Source: Desulfomonile tiedjei DSM 6799 | GTDB lineage: Bacteria; Desulfobacterota; Desulfomonilia; Desulfomonilales; Desulfomonilaceae | Assembly (NCBI RefSeq): GCF_000266945.1 | Contig: NC_018025.1 | Coordinates: 5,522,001 to 5,586,000, forward strand | Length of the DNA: 64,000 nucleotides | Direction of reading: 5' to 3' | Notes under the pieces: model-generated | What the model saw: only the letters and a program-made list of their open reading frames with translations | Database searches by the model: none | What the model was told of the DNA's origin: nothing | Program-made: the position numbers and the translations under genes | In this document: in pieces, positions 43,332 to 53,244 of the stretch | Layout of the letters: each line of letters opens with the position of its first letter | Position numbering within the stretch: position 1 is the first letter of the stretch

Positions 43332-45746
43332 ATGAAGGTATTAAGATCATTTTCTCTCGGAGGGAGCCTCAGGAACAAACTTCTGATTTGGTTCCTTTTG
43401 ATTGCTATTGTACCTTTTACTGTATCCGGCTTGATTGGTTACTGGACCATTACTACTGAAGCGGAGAATTCGGCCAAACGCGAGCTGAAAGCTATTGCCG
43501 AGTCTGCCGCAACATCACTGAACGTTTTCATGAACGACCGCGTCACGGACGTGTTGGTCTGGGCCGACCAGAGGCTTATGAAAGAGGCGCTCGAGGTTGC
43601 TGAAGTCCGGGAGGACGCCTCGGAAACAATGCGTGAAATGGTCAAGCTCTATGGATCGTATATAGCGCTGTTCCTTGTCGACACACGGGGTAACTGTATC
43701 GCATCGAGTTGGCCGGCTTCCGTCGGATCGGACTTGTCCGGTCTGGAAACCTTCAAGAAAGCTAAGACGGGCAAGCTGGATATTACTGATGCACATTTCG
43801 ACAAACTGGCAGAACAGATAGATCCGAAATCCAAAGGGTGGACACTCGGAATCGCTGCTCCCGTTAAAATCGGTGGCAATGTAACAGGGGTTGTTTTGGC
43901 GTTTCTGAATTGGGCACCGATCGAGCAAATCGTTCTCAGTACAAAAGTGGGAGGCTCCGGTTACATTTGGGTTACCGACAAGAAACCTACCCCTATAGTT
44001 CACCCGTCTCGAGATATTTACGGCTTGCCTGTCGGAGGGCCGAAAATCGGTCTCCCGACACTTGAAAAGGCAATAAAGAGTAAAGAGACTGAGCACACGT
44101 ATTCGTTCACAAACGTCAAAACCGGCAAATTGGACGATAAATTTGTCGGTGTAGCGTATCCGGGAGCATATGGAAACTTTCCCGGCCTGGGGTGGATAAT
44201 CGGAGCCGGCGCTGATAAATCGGAACTTATGTACTATTTGCCGATCATCGTAAGAAATAACACCATCATTGCCGTCATCGTTCTCATCGCGGTCTTCATG
44301 ATGGCCCTTTTCGTTGCGGCTACAATTTCCCGGCCGATCACCAGATTGGCGGGTACTATGGCCCAGGTAGGCGACAATCTCGATTTGACCTTGCGTGCTC
44401 CCGTGGGATCGAAAGATGAAACGGGTAGAGCCGCCGAGACGTTCAACGGACTGCTGGAACGGCTTCAAGGAGCATTTTCCACGGTGCTTGACGGTGTCTC
44501 CAGGGTGCGGCAATCGGCCGGAAACGTGAACCAGATCACGCAAAACATCGTGGTGAACGCAACCGCTCAGGCCGAACGAGCTCGAAACGTTCTCGACAGA
44601 ATCGCGTCCATGGGAGAAACCGCGGCGCAGGTTTCGACGAATGCTCAAGATACCCTGCGTTCTGCAACAGTCACGCATGATTCGCTCCAGAAGATGTCAG
44701 GCGAAATGGAAGGCATGGCACAAAGTGCCGGTGAGCAGGACCTTCAGAGCCGTGAAGGTGAGAACATCGTTGATGCTATGGGCGCAACTGCACGTGAGGT
44801 TGCCGGAAAGGCCGGCGAGCAGTATTCCGCAGCTCAGGAGACAGCCGAAGCCGTCAAGCGTATGGTGCAAACCATCGATGAAATGGCCAAAAGCGCAGTT
44901 GAAGCAGCACGTCAATCTGATATCACTGACCGATATGCCCGTGAAGGAGGTCTGGCCGTCGACAAAGTGGTCGAAGGTATGAAGGCCATTGCAGAGAGCT
45001 CCGAGCAGATCAACGAAATCATGGTCGTTATTTCGTCCATTGCAGAACAGACCAACCTTCTCGCTTTGAACGCTGCAATCGAAGCTGCTCGTGCAGGTGA
45101 ACACGGAAAAGGTTTTGCCGTCGTTGCGGATGAAGTCCGAAAGCTCGCAGAAAGAACGGCTGAATCTACCAACGAAATCGCAGACCTCATTAAAGCCAGT
45201 AATAAGAGAGTCGAGGAAGGAGAGCGGCTGTCCGCCACAAGTCGTGAAGCTCTGAACCAGATTCAGGACGCTGTGGCCAGAACCAATACGCTCATTTCGG
45301 GTATTACAGAAGGTACACTTCGAGAAGCGGACGATGCGGCCGGCGTTCAAAAAGCTATGGAACGACTGACAGGTCTGGCCCAGGACATTCTCGGACTCAC
45401 AGGAGAGCAGGGCAAACGTAGAGAGCGCGCTGCTTCCATTATGGGTGAAATTCGTCAACTCAGCCGAAACGTTCTGGAACGTGCCGGAAGCCAGGTGGAA
45501 GCATCTACTTCAGTTACGCAGGAAATGGAAGGTGTTACGTCCCGAGCTGAAAACATTACCAAGTTGACCGGTCTTCAGACGGAGCGTGCTGCGGTGCTGA
45601 AACAGATCATGGCCGATATGTCAGACGTTGCAACCATGAACGCGAAAGGAGCGGCTGGCGCATCTCAGACAACTGAGGAACTCGCCCGAGTTGCAGAAGA
45701 ACTGGGGCAATTGGTTGAACAGTTCCGAATTAGCAGAGAAATTTAA
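43332..45746 (+). CDS. Methyl-accepting chemotaxis protein with dCache-type sensor
   Basis: An 804-residue transmembrane receptor. A first helix ([20 protein letters not shown], about 18-37) leads to a large periplasmic region of about 265 residues with Cache-like features ([19 protein letters not shown]). The second helix ([19 protein letters not shown], about 315-333) precedes a HAMP domain ([19 protein letters not shown]). The signalling hairpin is fully conserved ([20 protein letters not shown]). AGGAGGAAGG lies before the ATG. The C-terminus lacks a CheR-docking pentapeptide of the NWETF type (it ends QFRISREI). Ligand unknown. Confidence 0.95.
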   Translation: MKVLRSFSLGGSLRNKLLIWFLLIAIVPFTVSGLIGYWTITTEAENSAKRELKAIAESAATSLNVFMNDRVTDVLVWADQRLMKEALEVAEVREDASETMREMVKLYGSYIALFLVDTRGNCIASSWPASVGSDLSGLETFKKAKTGKLDITDAHFDKLAEQIDPKSKGWTLGIAAPVKIGGNVTGVVLAFLNWAPIEQIVLSTKVGGSGYIWVTDKKPTPIVHPSRDIYGLPVGGPKIGLPTLEKAIKSKETEHTYSFTNVKTGKLDDKFVGVAYPGAYGNFPGLGWIIGAGADKSELMYYLPIIVRNNTIIAVIVLIAVFMMALFVAATISRPITRLAGTMAQVGDNLDLTLRAPVGSKDETGRAAETFNGLLERLQGAFSTVLDGVSRVRQSAGNVNQITQNIVVNATAQAERARNVLDRIASMGETAAQVSTNAQDTLRSATVTHDSLQKMSGEMEGMAQSAGEQDLQSREGENIVDAMGATAREVAGKAGEQYSAAQETAEAVKRMVQTIDEMAKSAVEAARQSDITDRYAREGGLAVDKVVEGMKAIAESSEQINEIMVVISSIAEQTNLLALNAAIEAARAGEHGKGFAVVADEVRKLAERTAESTNEIADLIKASNKRVEEGERLSATSREALNQIQDAVARTNTLISGITEGTLREADDAAGVQKAMERLTGLAQDILGLTGEQGKRRERAASIMGEIRQLSRNVLERAGSQVEASTSVTQEMEGVTSRAENITKLTGLQTERAAVLKQIMADMSDVATMNAKGAAGASQTTEELARVAEELGQLVEQFRISREI

Positions 45747-45794
45747 CTGACATCTTTGTTATTTTTGACACGCGGGTGTTTTGAGAGGTGAGGA

Positions 45795-46160
45795 ATGTCT
45801 ATGCGGGTCCTAGTAGTCGATGACTCCGGATTCATGCGAAAGAGAATAATTGAAGAGTTGCGTTCTCACGGTCACGCGATAGTAGGAGAGGCAAAGAGCG
45901 GTGATGAGGCGGTCGAGCTCTACAGGACCCTTAAGCCCGATCTGGTGACGATGGACATCACAATGAGGGAAAAGGACGGGATAACCGCGGCCAAAGAAAT
46001 TCTTGGAGAAGATCCCAAGGCCAATATCCTGTTCTTGACCATTCTGAATGACGACAAGTACAAATCGGAAGCTGAGAGACTGGGTGCCAAAGGGTTCGTC
46101 AACAAGACCGACACGCCTTCTATCACCAAAGCGATCAAGGAAATCGAAGAGAAGCAGTAG
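45795..46160 (+). CDS. cheY: CheY-like single-domain response regulator
   Basis: A 121-residue receiver. It has the acidic pair (VVDDSGFMRK), phosphoacceptor Asp in VTMDITM, Thr in LFLTIL and Lys in FVNKTD. It should be phosphorylated by the CheA encoded two genes later and set motor bias or another output. GAGG just upstream of the ATG. Confidence 0.93.
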   Translation: MSMRVLVVDDSGFMRKRIIEELRSHGHAIVGEAKSGDEAVELYRTLKPDLVTMDITMREKDGITAAKEILGEDPKANILFLTILNDDKYKSEAERLGAKGFVNKTDTPSITKAIKEIEEKQ

Positions 46161-46165
46161 ACTCT

Positions 46166-46879
46166 ATGGCAATCCATCAACTCAGATCCGGGGCATCTTC
46201 CGCGAAAAACGTGGATGAAGCAGGCGTAAAATCGCCCTTTCGTGTAATAAGCCGATATAAGCTACTGGCGTTGTTTTGCCTCTTGGCTTTGTTGGCTATG
46301 GGACTAAATGTGGGGCTTATCGTGGATTTGAACGGAGAAATAGGGAGAATCCAGGAGTTGCTCGGACCCAATGCCGGCGATACTTCGGGAGGAAACCTGC
46401 TTCGGGAGATCGAATCCTTGAGAGCGCACAAAATACGGATGATAGTGCTCCTGGGAGCACTCGTCATATGCTTCGGGACCATCATCTATCTTTTCTATAA
46501 AAGAATAGCCGCTCCGCTGCAAGAGCTCACCGGAGCAGCAAGACGCATATCGCGTGGAGATCTGAGTGCATCCGCTCTGGTACATTCGAAGGACGATTTT
46601 ACCGAAGTGGCACAGGTCATCAATGACATGGCGGCAAACTTCCAGGAAGTCCTTCTGTTGCTGGGCACGACAGTAGGCCATTCGCAAGTCGTTCTCGAGA
46701 ACATGGAATTGCGCTTGGGTCAAGAGCACACGGCAGACAATTTGGACGAACTCCGCAACCATATCCGCATTATTAAGAAGGATCTTGAACTGCTTAGTGG
46801 TGTAGTGCGGGAATTCGAGTACTATCAGACGAGATTTGACGGACGTAAAGTGGTCCCGACAATCCCCCTGACGGACTGA
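46166..46879 (+). CDS. HAMP-domain membrane protein of the chemosensory operon
   Basis: A 237-residue protein with two membrane helices (LLALFCLLALLAMGLNVGLIV, about 32-52, and IRMIVLLGALVICFGTIIYLF, about 91-111). A short periplasmic loop of some 40 residues lies between. A HAMP domain (RIAAPLQELTGAARRISRGD) and a coiled-coil tail without a kinase or methyl-accepting hairpin follow. It may act as a helper receptor or scaffold for the array. It starts six bases after cheY. Confidence 0.85.
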   Translation: MAIHQLRSGASSAKNVDEAGVKSPFRVISRYKLLALFCLLALLAMGLNVGLIVDLNGEIGRIQELLGPNAGDTSGGNLLREIESLRAHKIRMIVLLGALVICFGTIIYLFYKRIAAPLQELTGAARRISRGDLSASALVHSKDDFTEVAQVINDMAANFQEVLLLLGTTVGHSQVVLENMELRLGQEHTADNLDELRNHIRIIKKDLELLSGVVREFEYYQTRFDGRKVVPTIPLTD

Positions 46880-46937
46880 GTGATTTGAGACGTCCTCTCG
46901 TGGCGAGAGCCACTGTGCCGGGTGGAAAGGAAAAAAG

Positions 46938-49900
46938 ATGATCGACACTGAAATTCTTCAGGATTACAGCAGTGAGGCACGCGAGCTTCTGGACGAGATG
47001 GAGAACAGTCTCATGCGTCTCGAGAAAGAAGGAGCCAGTCCCGAGCTGCTGAACAATATCTTTCGCGCCGTGCATTGTATCAAAGGTTCTGCCGAGTATA
47101 TCGGGCTTGAACGGAGCAGCACCCTTACTCATGGTGTGGAAAATTTGCTGGATCGCATGCGGGAAGGCCTTCTCAGTCCGACACCTGAAATCCTGGAATT
47201 CTTGTTCAGGGCAAAAGACCTGATTCTGACTTTGATCGGTGAGGTCTCCGAGACGCAGGAGGAGAAAACCCCTATTTCCTCGGTCATGAGTGAGCTGGAA
47301 TCGTTTCTCGAGGGCAAACCCGCGCCCATTCCTTCAATATCTGAACCTGCTCCGCAAGAGGAAGAAGCCCCCCCTGCAGAGACGACTCTATCTCAAGAAC
47401 CTGAAGAGTTGAGTCCCGTGGCAGCCGCAGAAGAACTCGATTCCGCTCCGGAAGAAGAGTTTATAGAACCGTTCGAAGCTCAGGAAGACCAGACGATTCA
47501 CCAGTTCGAGCCTACGGAAGAACTTGCGCAGAAGATGGCAAGTGAGATAGACGAAGAAGAAGATTGGGAAGTGGCGCCGGACTCATTCCCTGAAAACGTA
47601 TCTGAAATCGTAGATGAAAACGCTGAAGAACGACTCGCTGCAGCTCTCGAAGAGCCGGAGCAGCCCACTGCGGATATTGAAAGCACTGTTCCACATCTCC
47701 TGAACATTTCTTTGTATCTTGACGATCTCCAGGATGGGCTGAGCCCTGATAACGTGGTTTCGTCACTGTTGGAAACGCTTGAAATTCTATCGGAATCTTA
47801 CCGTGCGTTACAGCTATCCGAGGCTGTTGAGACTCTTCAGTCGCTGGAAGCAGCGGTTCTCGCCATCGATCTGGACAAAGACGCATTGAGCCACGAGGAA
47901 ATCGATTCGCTGCGCAACATTCTTTACAGCTTAAGATCCATTTATCCGGAAGATTTGATGGTCCCCATTCGTGAATCTCTGGGACGAACAGAAAAACCCG
48001 AAGCGGATTCAGCTCCTCCTGTCACTGAAAAGCCTGTGACTCCGCCTACTTATCCGCTTGCAGCGGAACTGGAAAACGTTCCGGGAATCACTCATGAAGC
48101 CATCGCGTCCCTCTGCGAGGCAGGATATTCCACTGTAAGTCACTTGTATCAAGCGGATAGGGATAAGCTGCAAAATCTGCCTGCAATGACAGCGGAGTTG
48201 GCAACTTCCATTCTCATTCATATAGGCAGAGAAACCATTATCGCGCAACCCAAAGACATACAGAGGAAGAAAGATTCTCTCCTGGCGGATATTGATGACG
48301 AATTGTTGAGTGAATTCCAAGGATTATTTGCCGATTCAGGGCAGACAATCCTCCAGAGCACGAACAAATTTTATCCATACGGTGGAAAAGCCGCCGATTT
48401 GCTTCAGGAGTTGGATTCCATCGGAGAAGAAGCAGATCGAGAGATTATGGAGATATTTCTCTCTTACGGCTGGGAAATTCTCGATAAGCTGAAACCCTAT
48501 GTAGCGAAGGTGAAGAGCGGGAAAGTCACGGGTGCGGATTTGGATGCCTGTGCCGAGTTGATCAAAGCGATCAAATCTTCATCGACTTACATGGATTACC
48601 AGAGTCTCGCTGGATTCCTGGACGAATGGTACGAATGGACGATCTATAACGTGCAGAAAGTAGACGCGGAACCGCTGGAAGATCTCGATTTCATGGATGA
48701 AAGCCTTTCAAAATTCGAGGATTTCCTTGGCGGCTTGGACATGATCCTCCATCCTCCATCGTCACCGGAGTTGGTTCAGCCAAGAGCCGTACCGGAACCG
48801 ATTCCAGAACCCTGGGCCACGAGAATTCCCGAGGTAGCCACAGAACCTGTAGTCACTCAAACGTCTTTTTCACCTCCGGCAAGAACCGATCAATCCGGGC
48901 AGTTGATGAGCGATCCGGTCGCAGAAGTAGAGACAACAGCACCGGAACCGGTAATTACGGCAGAATTGGAAGGTCCGGTAGACGAAGCCCTGGTGCGAAC
49001 AGGTCAGGATGCTCAGGCAGGTCCGCTCGTCAGGACCATGCGAGTGGATTCAGCTAAGGTAGACGTTCTCCTCAATCAAGTGGGGGAACTGGTCGTCAAC
49101 CGTTCTTACGTAGAGCAACTCGCTACGGAATTGAAAAATTTCCAGCGAGAAATTGCTTCGAGAGGGGATTTCGGTAAAAAAGCGATTCAGCAGATCAAGG
49201 ACCTGACGCTGAAGGTGGGCGAGGCAAGCATCTCGTTAGGACGTGTTGCCACTGAGATTCAAGAAGGGGTCATGAAGCTGAGAATGCTTCCGGTCGGTCA
49301 GTTATTCAACCGAATGCCCAGACTGATTCGCGATCTTTCCCGAAGGGTGGGAAAGACGATTGATCTGGAAGTCCACGGCGGAGATACGGAAGTCGATAAG
49401 CGTGTTATAGAACAGATATACAATCCTCTTGTTCACCTTATCAGAAACGCCGTCGATCACGGCATCGAGGATTCGGATACGCGAAAGAAGTTGGGAAAGA
49501 AAGAGCAGGGCTCTATCGTTCTAAGCGCGTATTCTCAAGGAAACCAGGTCGTGATTGATGTGGAAGATGACGGAAGTGGCATCAATGCCGATTCGGTCCT
49601 GAAAAAAGCCCTGGAGAGCAAATTGATCAATCCTCAGGATGCGGAAAGCGTTTCATCGCAGGAGGTCTACAATTTGCTTTTTGTTCCGGGTTTTTCCACG
49701 AGCACAAAAGTGACGCGGACATCGGGTCGCGGCGTGGGAATGGACGTCGTGAAAAAAGATGTGGAAAAGATCAACGGACATGTGGAGATCGATTCCTGGA
49801 AAAATCGAGGCACTCGCATTTCGCTAAAAATTCCGCTCACACTGGCAATCATTCAGACGCTCTTGATACGTTCCGGAATGCATGTATTTGCAATTCCTTT

Positions 49901-50360
49901 GACGGCTGTTCGCGAAATCATTCAAGTTGCGTCTCACGAAATAACCACCATCGAAGGATTTGAAGTCATCAAATTCAGACACGAGACCATTCCTGTGTTA
50001 CGGGTAGACGAAATCTTTAAACTTAAAGAACCGCAACCTGCCAACAATCCGAAGTTCCTCGTGCTTGCTTCTGCAGGATTGAAGTCGGTAGGATTTCTCG
50101 TTGAAGAGTTGATCGGCGAACAGGATGTTGTGATAAAGCCTCTCGCGGATCACGTCTTCAAGAGCCGCGGGCTTGCTGGGTCCACTATTCTGGGTGACGG
50201 CACTATAGCGCTGGTACTCGACGTCCTGGAAGTAATAGAGGATGTCATTACCAAACAGCGCCAGTTGGCCCAAGCCCATGCAGCAGCCAGAAACGCAAAA
50301 CTCGAACGTCGCGGCACACATTTTACCGTTCGAGATACCGCCATAAGAATGGACGTATAA
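46938..50360 (+). CDS. cheA: CheA histidine kinase with Hpt, helix-hairpin-helix-like and second degenerate Hpt regions
   Basis: An 1140-residue kinase. Residues 1-110 are an Hpt domain with phosphoacceptor His46 in RAVHCIKGSAEYIG. A Glu/Pro-rich linker spans about 125-250. About 376-425 resembles a helix-hairpin-helix pair (NVPGITHEAIASLCEAGYST then LQNLPAMTAELATSILIHIG). About 450-590 has Hpt-like helices but Lys in place of His (IKAIKSSSTYMDY). P3 dimerisation starts about 700 (VDVLLNQVGELVVNRS). The P4 ATPase has HLIRNAVDHGIED, VEDDGSGIN and TSGRGVGMDVV. The C-terminal P5 is CheW-like (AIPLTAVREII). It is much longer than Escherichia coli CheA (654). The gene sits in the operon between the HAMP protein and parA. 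Confidence 0.95.
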   Translation: MIDTEILQDYSSEARELLDEMENSLMRLEKEGASPELLNNIFRAVHCIKGSAEYIGLERSSTLTHGVENLLDRMREGLLSPTPEILEFLFRAKDLILTLIGEVSETQEEKTPISSVMSELESFLEGKPAPIPSISEPAPQEEEAPPAETTLSQEPEELSPVAAAEELDSAPEEEFIEPFEAQEDQTIHQFEPTEELAQKMASEIDEEEDWEVAPDSFPENVSEIVDENAEERLAAALEEPEQPTADIESTVPHLLNISLYLDDLQDGLSPDNVVSSLLETLEILSESYRALQLSEAVETLQSLEAAVLAIDLDKDALSHEEIDSLRNILYSLRSIYPEDLMVPIRESLGRTEKPEADSAPPVTEKPVTPPTYPLAAELENVPGITHEAIASLCEAGYSTVSHLYQADRDKLQNLPAMTAELATSILIHIGRETIIAQPKDIQRKKDSLLADIDDELLSEFQGLFADSGQTILQSTNKFYPYGGKAADLLQELDSIGEEADREIMEIFLSYGWEILDKLKPYVAKVKSGKVTGADLDACAELIKAIKSSSTYMDYQSLAGFLDEWYEWTIYNVQKVDAEPLEDLDFMDESLSKFEDFLGGLDMILHPPSSPELVQPRAVPEPIPEPWATRIPEVATEPVVTQTSFSPPARTDQSGQLMSDPVAEVETTAPEPVITAELEGPVDEALVRTGQDAQAGPLVRTMRVDSAKVDVLLNQVGELVVNRSYVEQLATELKNFQREIASRGDFGKKAIQQIKDLTLKVGEASISLGRVATEIQEGVMKLRMLPVGQLFNRMPRLIRDLSRRVGKTIDLEVHGGDTEVDKRVIEQIYNPLVHLIRNAVDHGIEDSDTRKKLGKKEQGSIVLSAYSQGNQVVIDVEDDGSGINADSVLKKALESKLINPQDAESVSSQEVYNLLFVPGFSTSTKVTRTSGRGVGMDVVKKDVEKINGHVEIDSWKNRGTRISLKIPLTLAIIQTLLIRSGMHVFAIPLTAVREIIQVASHEITTIEGFEVIKFRHETIPVLRVDEIFKLKEPQPANNPKFLVLASAGLKSVGFLVEELIGEQDVVIKPLADHVFKSRGLAGSTILGDGTIALVLDVLEVIEDVITKQRQLAQAHAAARNAKLERRGTHFTVRDTAIRMDV

Positions 50361-50375
50361 AGGGAGTCCAAATTC

Positions 50376-51164
50376 ATGGGCCAGCTCATAGCGATCGTCA
50401 GCCAAAAAGGCGGGGTCGGCAAAACCACTACTGCAGTGAATCTCGGAGCGTGTTTATCGGCTATCAAACGGAAAGTTTTGCTGATCGGCCTTGATCCGCA
50501 ATGCGGGCTGGACAAATGCTTCGGGCTTGACCCTGCAGATACTTCCGTAGGAGTGTTCGAACTACTTCAGAATGGTGCGTCGGCAATTGGAGCCACCTAT
50601 CGCGCCCATCCCCGTTTGCCGCGGCTCGACCTGATGCCGACGAATATTCGCTCCATGGCTGATGAGGCTCTCTATGCTGAACTTCTCCAGAAAAACGTTC
50701 AGTGCCTCAATCAGTTTCTCAGTCATATCAAAGATAAATACGATTATATATTCGTGGATTGCCCCCCAAGACTGGATAATCCAACCTTTGCAGCGCTAAT
50801 AGCATGTGATTCATATCTCGTCCCTATTCAGTGCGAATATGCTTCCATGGCTACTGTAGGCAGAGTGCTCCGAACTGCCTTGGAGGTAAGAAGATTTCAT
50901 AACACCAAGCTGGGTATTTTCGGCTTTCTCCTCACGATGGCCGACAAACGGGCAGGCTTTACAGTGAAAGTTGTCCAAGAGGTGAGGCAATACTTGAAAG
51001 AGCACGTGTTTAGAACCATTATTCCGCGAGACCCGAAACTCGCCGAAGTGCCTTCCCGCCAGCAGCCCGTAATTGCATATGATTTGGAATCACCCGGAGC
51101 CAGAGCTTACATTCAGCTTGCCAGAGAAATTTTGGCGAGAGAGGCAGGCCTCAAGGGCAAATAA
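50376..51164 (+). CDS. ParA/MinD-type ATPase of the chemosensory operon
   Basis: A 262-residue P-loop ATPase: deviant Walker A (SQKGGVGKTTTAVNLG), Walker A' (LLIGLDPQCG) and Walker B (YIFVDCPP). Chemotaxis operons often contain such a ParA (ParC/PpfA type) that positions arrays in the cell. Here the role is inferred from the location between cheA and cheB. No ParB gene is near, which fits an array-positioning ATPase and not a plasmid partition gene. Confidence 0.9.
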   Translation: MGQLIAIVSQKGGVGKTTTAVNLGACLSAIKRKVLLIGLDPQCGLDKCFGLDPADTSVGVFELLQNGASAIGATYRAHPRLPRLDLMPTNIRSMADEALYAELLQKNVQCLNQFLSHIKDKYDYIFVDCPPRLDNPTFAALIACDSYLVPIQCEYASMATVGRVLRTALEVRRFHNTKLGIFGFLLTMADKRAGFTVKVVQEVRQYLKEHVFRTIIPRDPKLAEVPSRQQPVIAYDLESPGARAYIQLAREILAREAGLKGK

Positions 51165-51166
51165 CT

Positions 51167-52246
51167 ATGACTCGCGACGGACAGGACAAAATCCGAGTGC
51201 TTGTGGTGGACGACTCTGCGCTGATGAGTCGTCAGATAGCAAGCATTCTCAGTGAGGATGACAGTCTTCACGTAGTAGGACGTGCCAAGGACGGCCTTGA
51301 AGCGCTCACCATGGTCAAGGAGCTTAGTCCGGATGTAGTTACCATGGACGTTGAGATGCCGAGAATGAACGGAATTACGGCTTTGAAACACATTATGGTC
51401 AAGTATTCCGTTCCGACGGTCATGATCAGCGCACTTACAAAAGAAGGGGCCAGGACTACATTCGACGCCCTGAAATATGGCGCGATCGATGTGATCGCAA
51501 AACCGTCCCGGAGAGAAGACGAAAACCTGGACGCTCAAAAAGCCGACATAATCGGCAAGGTGAAACGCGCGGCAGCTATTCGTTCGGGTCGGTCCAAGTA
51601 CATCAAGATGTCTGCTCCCATACGCCGAGACGAGAAGGTCCCCAAAGGCAGCATTCTCGATTCGACTCGTTTTGTGATCATCGGTGCCGGAACAGGCGGT
51701 TATTACAGCCTTCTGCGCATTATTCCCGGCCTGACTTCGGAATTTTCGGACGTGCTCATAGCCGTAATTCTTGTTTCCGACCGCTATTTGGAACCGTTTG
51801 CAGTGTACCTGGATGCGCACAGTGTTGTCCCGGTACAGGCAATCACCGGGCCTTTCATACCTGAAAGAGGGGCTTGCTATTTGTGCTCGCGAGATCGACT
51901 CTTGGAAATCCAGAGCACTGACGGAACTCTAAGTCTTGCACCCTCTTCCGCGAACGGAGATGAAGGAGCAATCGATCACGTGATGAAATCCGCTGCCCAC
52001 AACCTGGGGGAGCGTGTCATCGGCGTTGTGATGAGTGGAGCCGGAAACGACGGAGCGGAAGGAATCGCGGCAATTCACGAGGCCAAAGGAACGACAATGG
52101 TACAGGATATCAACAGTTGCATGGATCCATCTATGCCGATAGCCGTACTGGAAAAATGTTCCGTACATAGAATTCTTGCGGATTACTGTATCGCAGATTA
52201 CCTGTCGAAACGACCGCCATCGGAACAATCTGAATCTGACACGTGA
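51167..52246 (+). CDS. CheB-like protein with inactivated methylesterase site
   Basis: A 359-residue protein with a normal receiver (VVDDSALMSRQ; Asp61 in VTMDVEMPRMNG; Lys in IAKPSR). The CheB effector domain (about 168-355) has changed catalytic residues. The nucleophile Ser is Gly174 (IIGAGTGGYYS instead of GASTGG) and the His region is VILVSDRYL instead of VxxHM. The Asp in MSGAGNDGAEG is kept. So hydrolysis is unlikely, while phosphorylation may still work. It ends the operon. Together with the complete CheB fusion at 40864 this suggests a split in roles. Confidence 0.88.
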   Translation: MTRDGQDKIRVLVVDDSALMSRQIASILSEDDSLHVVGRAKDGLEALTMVKELSPDVVTMDVEMPRMNGITALKHIMVKYSVPTVMISALTKEGARTTFDALKYGAIDVIAKPSRREDENLDAQKADIIGKVKRAAAIRSGRSKYIKMSAPIRRDEKVPKGSILDSTRFVIIGAGTGGYYSLLRIIPGLTSEFSDVLIAVILVSDRYLEPFAVYLDAHSVVPVQAITGPFIPERGACYLCSRDRLLEIQSTDGTLSLAPSSANGDEGAIDHVMKSAAHNLGERVIGVVMSGAGNDGAEGIAAIHEAKGTTMVQDINSCMDPSMPIAVLEKCSVHRILADYCIADYLSKRPPSEQSESDT

Positions 52247-52460
52247 TAAAGACGTGCTCTGCTCAACCCGACGAATCTCATAACCAAACAAGATCTGGCA
52301 TACTGGTCCAGAGGATTGATCTGCCTTGCGGGAGGGCGAAAATCCCGCATCCGATCGGCTCTCATGCAGAAGCAGTCCGATTTGGCAGGAATTGCTCTCC
52401 TGGAATTATAGCGGTTATCGAAAGTCTTGACGGAATCCAATGCCTGCAATGAGAAGAATC

Positions 52461-52570
52461 AGTAGCGCCGGCGTCCCTGTCGGCGAGAACTTATTGATTT
52501 GTTTGGTGAATTGTTCGCCGGCACGGAGGCCGGCGCTACCAATTGCTGGGAACTGCTCTTCACAATCCGT
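52461..52570 (+). repeat. Dispersed repeat family B copy 3 (diverged)
   Basis: GTAGCGCCGGCGTCCCTGTC block and GCCGGCACGGAGGCCGGCGC block match the arrangement of copies 1 and 2, with the shared CTTCACAAT end. Confidence 0.65.
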
Positions 52571-52754
52571 GATTACTTTCGAGAATCGGTATAAGAGAGG
52601 TCGCTACCGGGCACCACAAGGAATGTCCCTACCTGATCCGCCGGACCAGGAACAGCCATCACCAGAATTTCTGACTATAGCGGTTCTCGAAAATAATCAC
52701 GAGTTGATTGCGGGTGCTACGTAATCGCTTAGTTGCGCCTGGCTCAACAGATTT

Positions 52755-53100
52755 TGCACCCTGAAAGGGTCGACCAACAGGCAATGATTGCCGAATGTTG
52801 TTGGTGAACCCCTTCAGGGTCCTGAAACAGAGGATTTGGTGTGTCTCTTTCCGTGGGTTTACCAAACTGTCTCAAAATTCTCGAATGCACAACACATCGT
52901 GCCACGATTCATCATCCTTGTAGGGGCAGGTCTCGTGCCTGCCCTTCCGCAATGACCGGCACGGAGGCCGGTCACTACCGGGCACCCACGAGGGGCGCCC
53001 CTACAATCAGGCCGTGAAGATGATGAGAATTTCGTGCCACGATTTGGGATGAATTTCGACTTTTGAGACAGCTTCTGACACCCACGGCTACTGTTAGGCC
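52755..53100 (-). repeat. Dispersed repeat family C copy 2, split by a MITE
   Basis: Inverted relative to 20820-20935. Arms CCGTGGGT (52851-52858) and ACCCACGG (53080-53087) flank the MITE, each nine bases from its end. Confidence 0.75.
52868..53070. mobile_element. MITE-like element, copy 3 (203 bp)
   Basis: Ends TGTCTCAAAATTC and ACTTTTGAGACA. Internal ATCGTGCCACGAT and TCGTGCCACGAT form the subterminal pair. It contains an extra family-B-like palindrome (CCGGCACGGAGGCCGG), so it is longer than copies 1 and 2. Confidence 0.8.
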
Positions 53101-53244
53101 GCCCCCTTCGGGGCATAGAGGCCGCGCCGCCGCGTGAGTGAAATTGCAGGGCACTTCCATATTGTCCGATTTCAATCGCAAAACGTCAGAACTTTTGAGA
53201 ACATCTATAACTCTCAGATGAACTAGCATCAAGATGAGATTTTC

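Larger units (their letters stand above)
52247..53244. other. Repeat-filled intergenic region
   Basis: Contains TGCGGGA...TCCCGCA hairpin (52327-52349), family B copy 3, family C copy 2 and MITE copy 3. No gene is supported. Confidence 0.6.
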
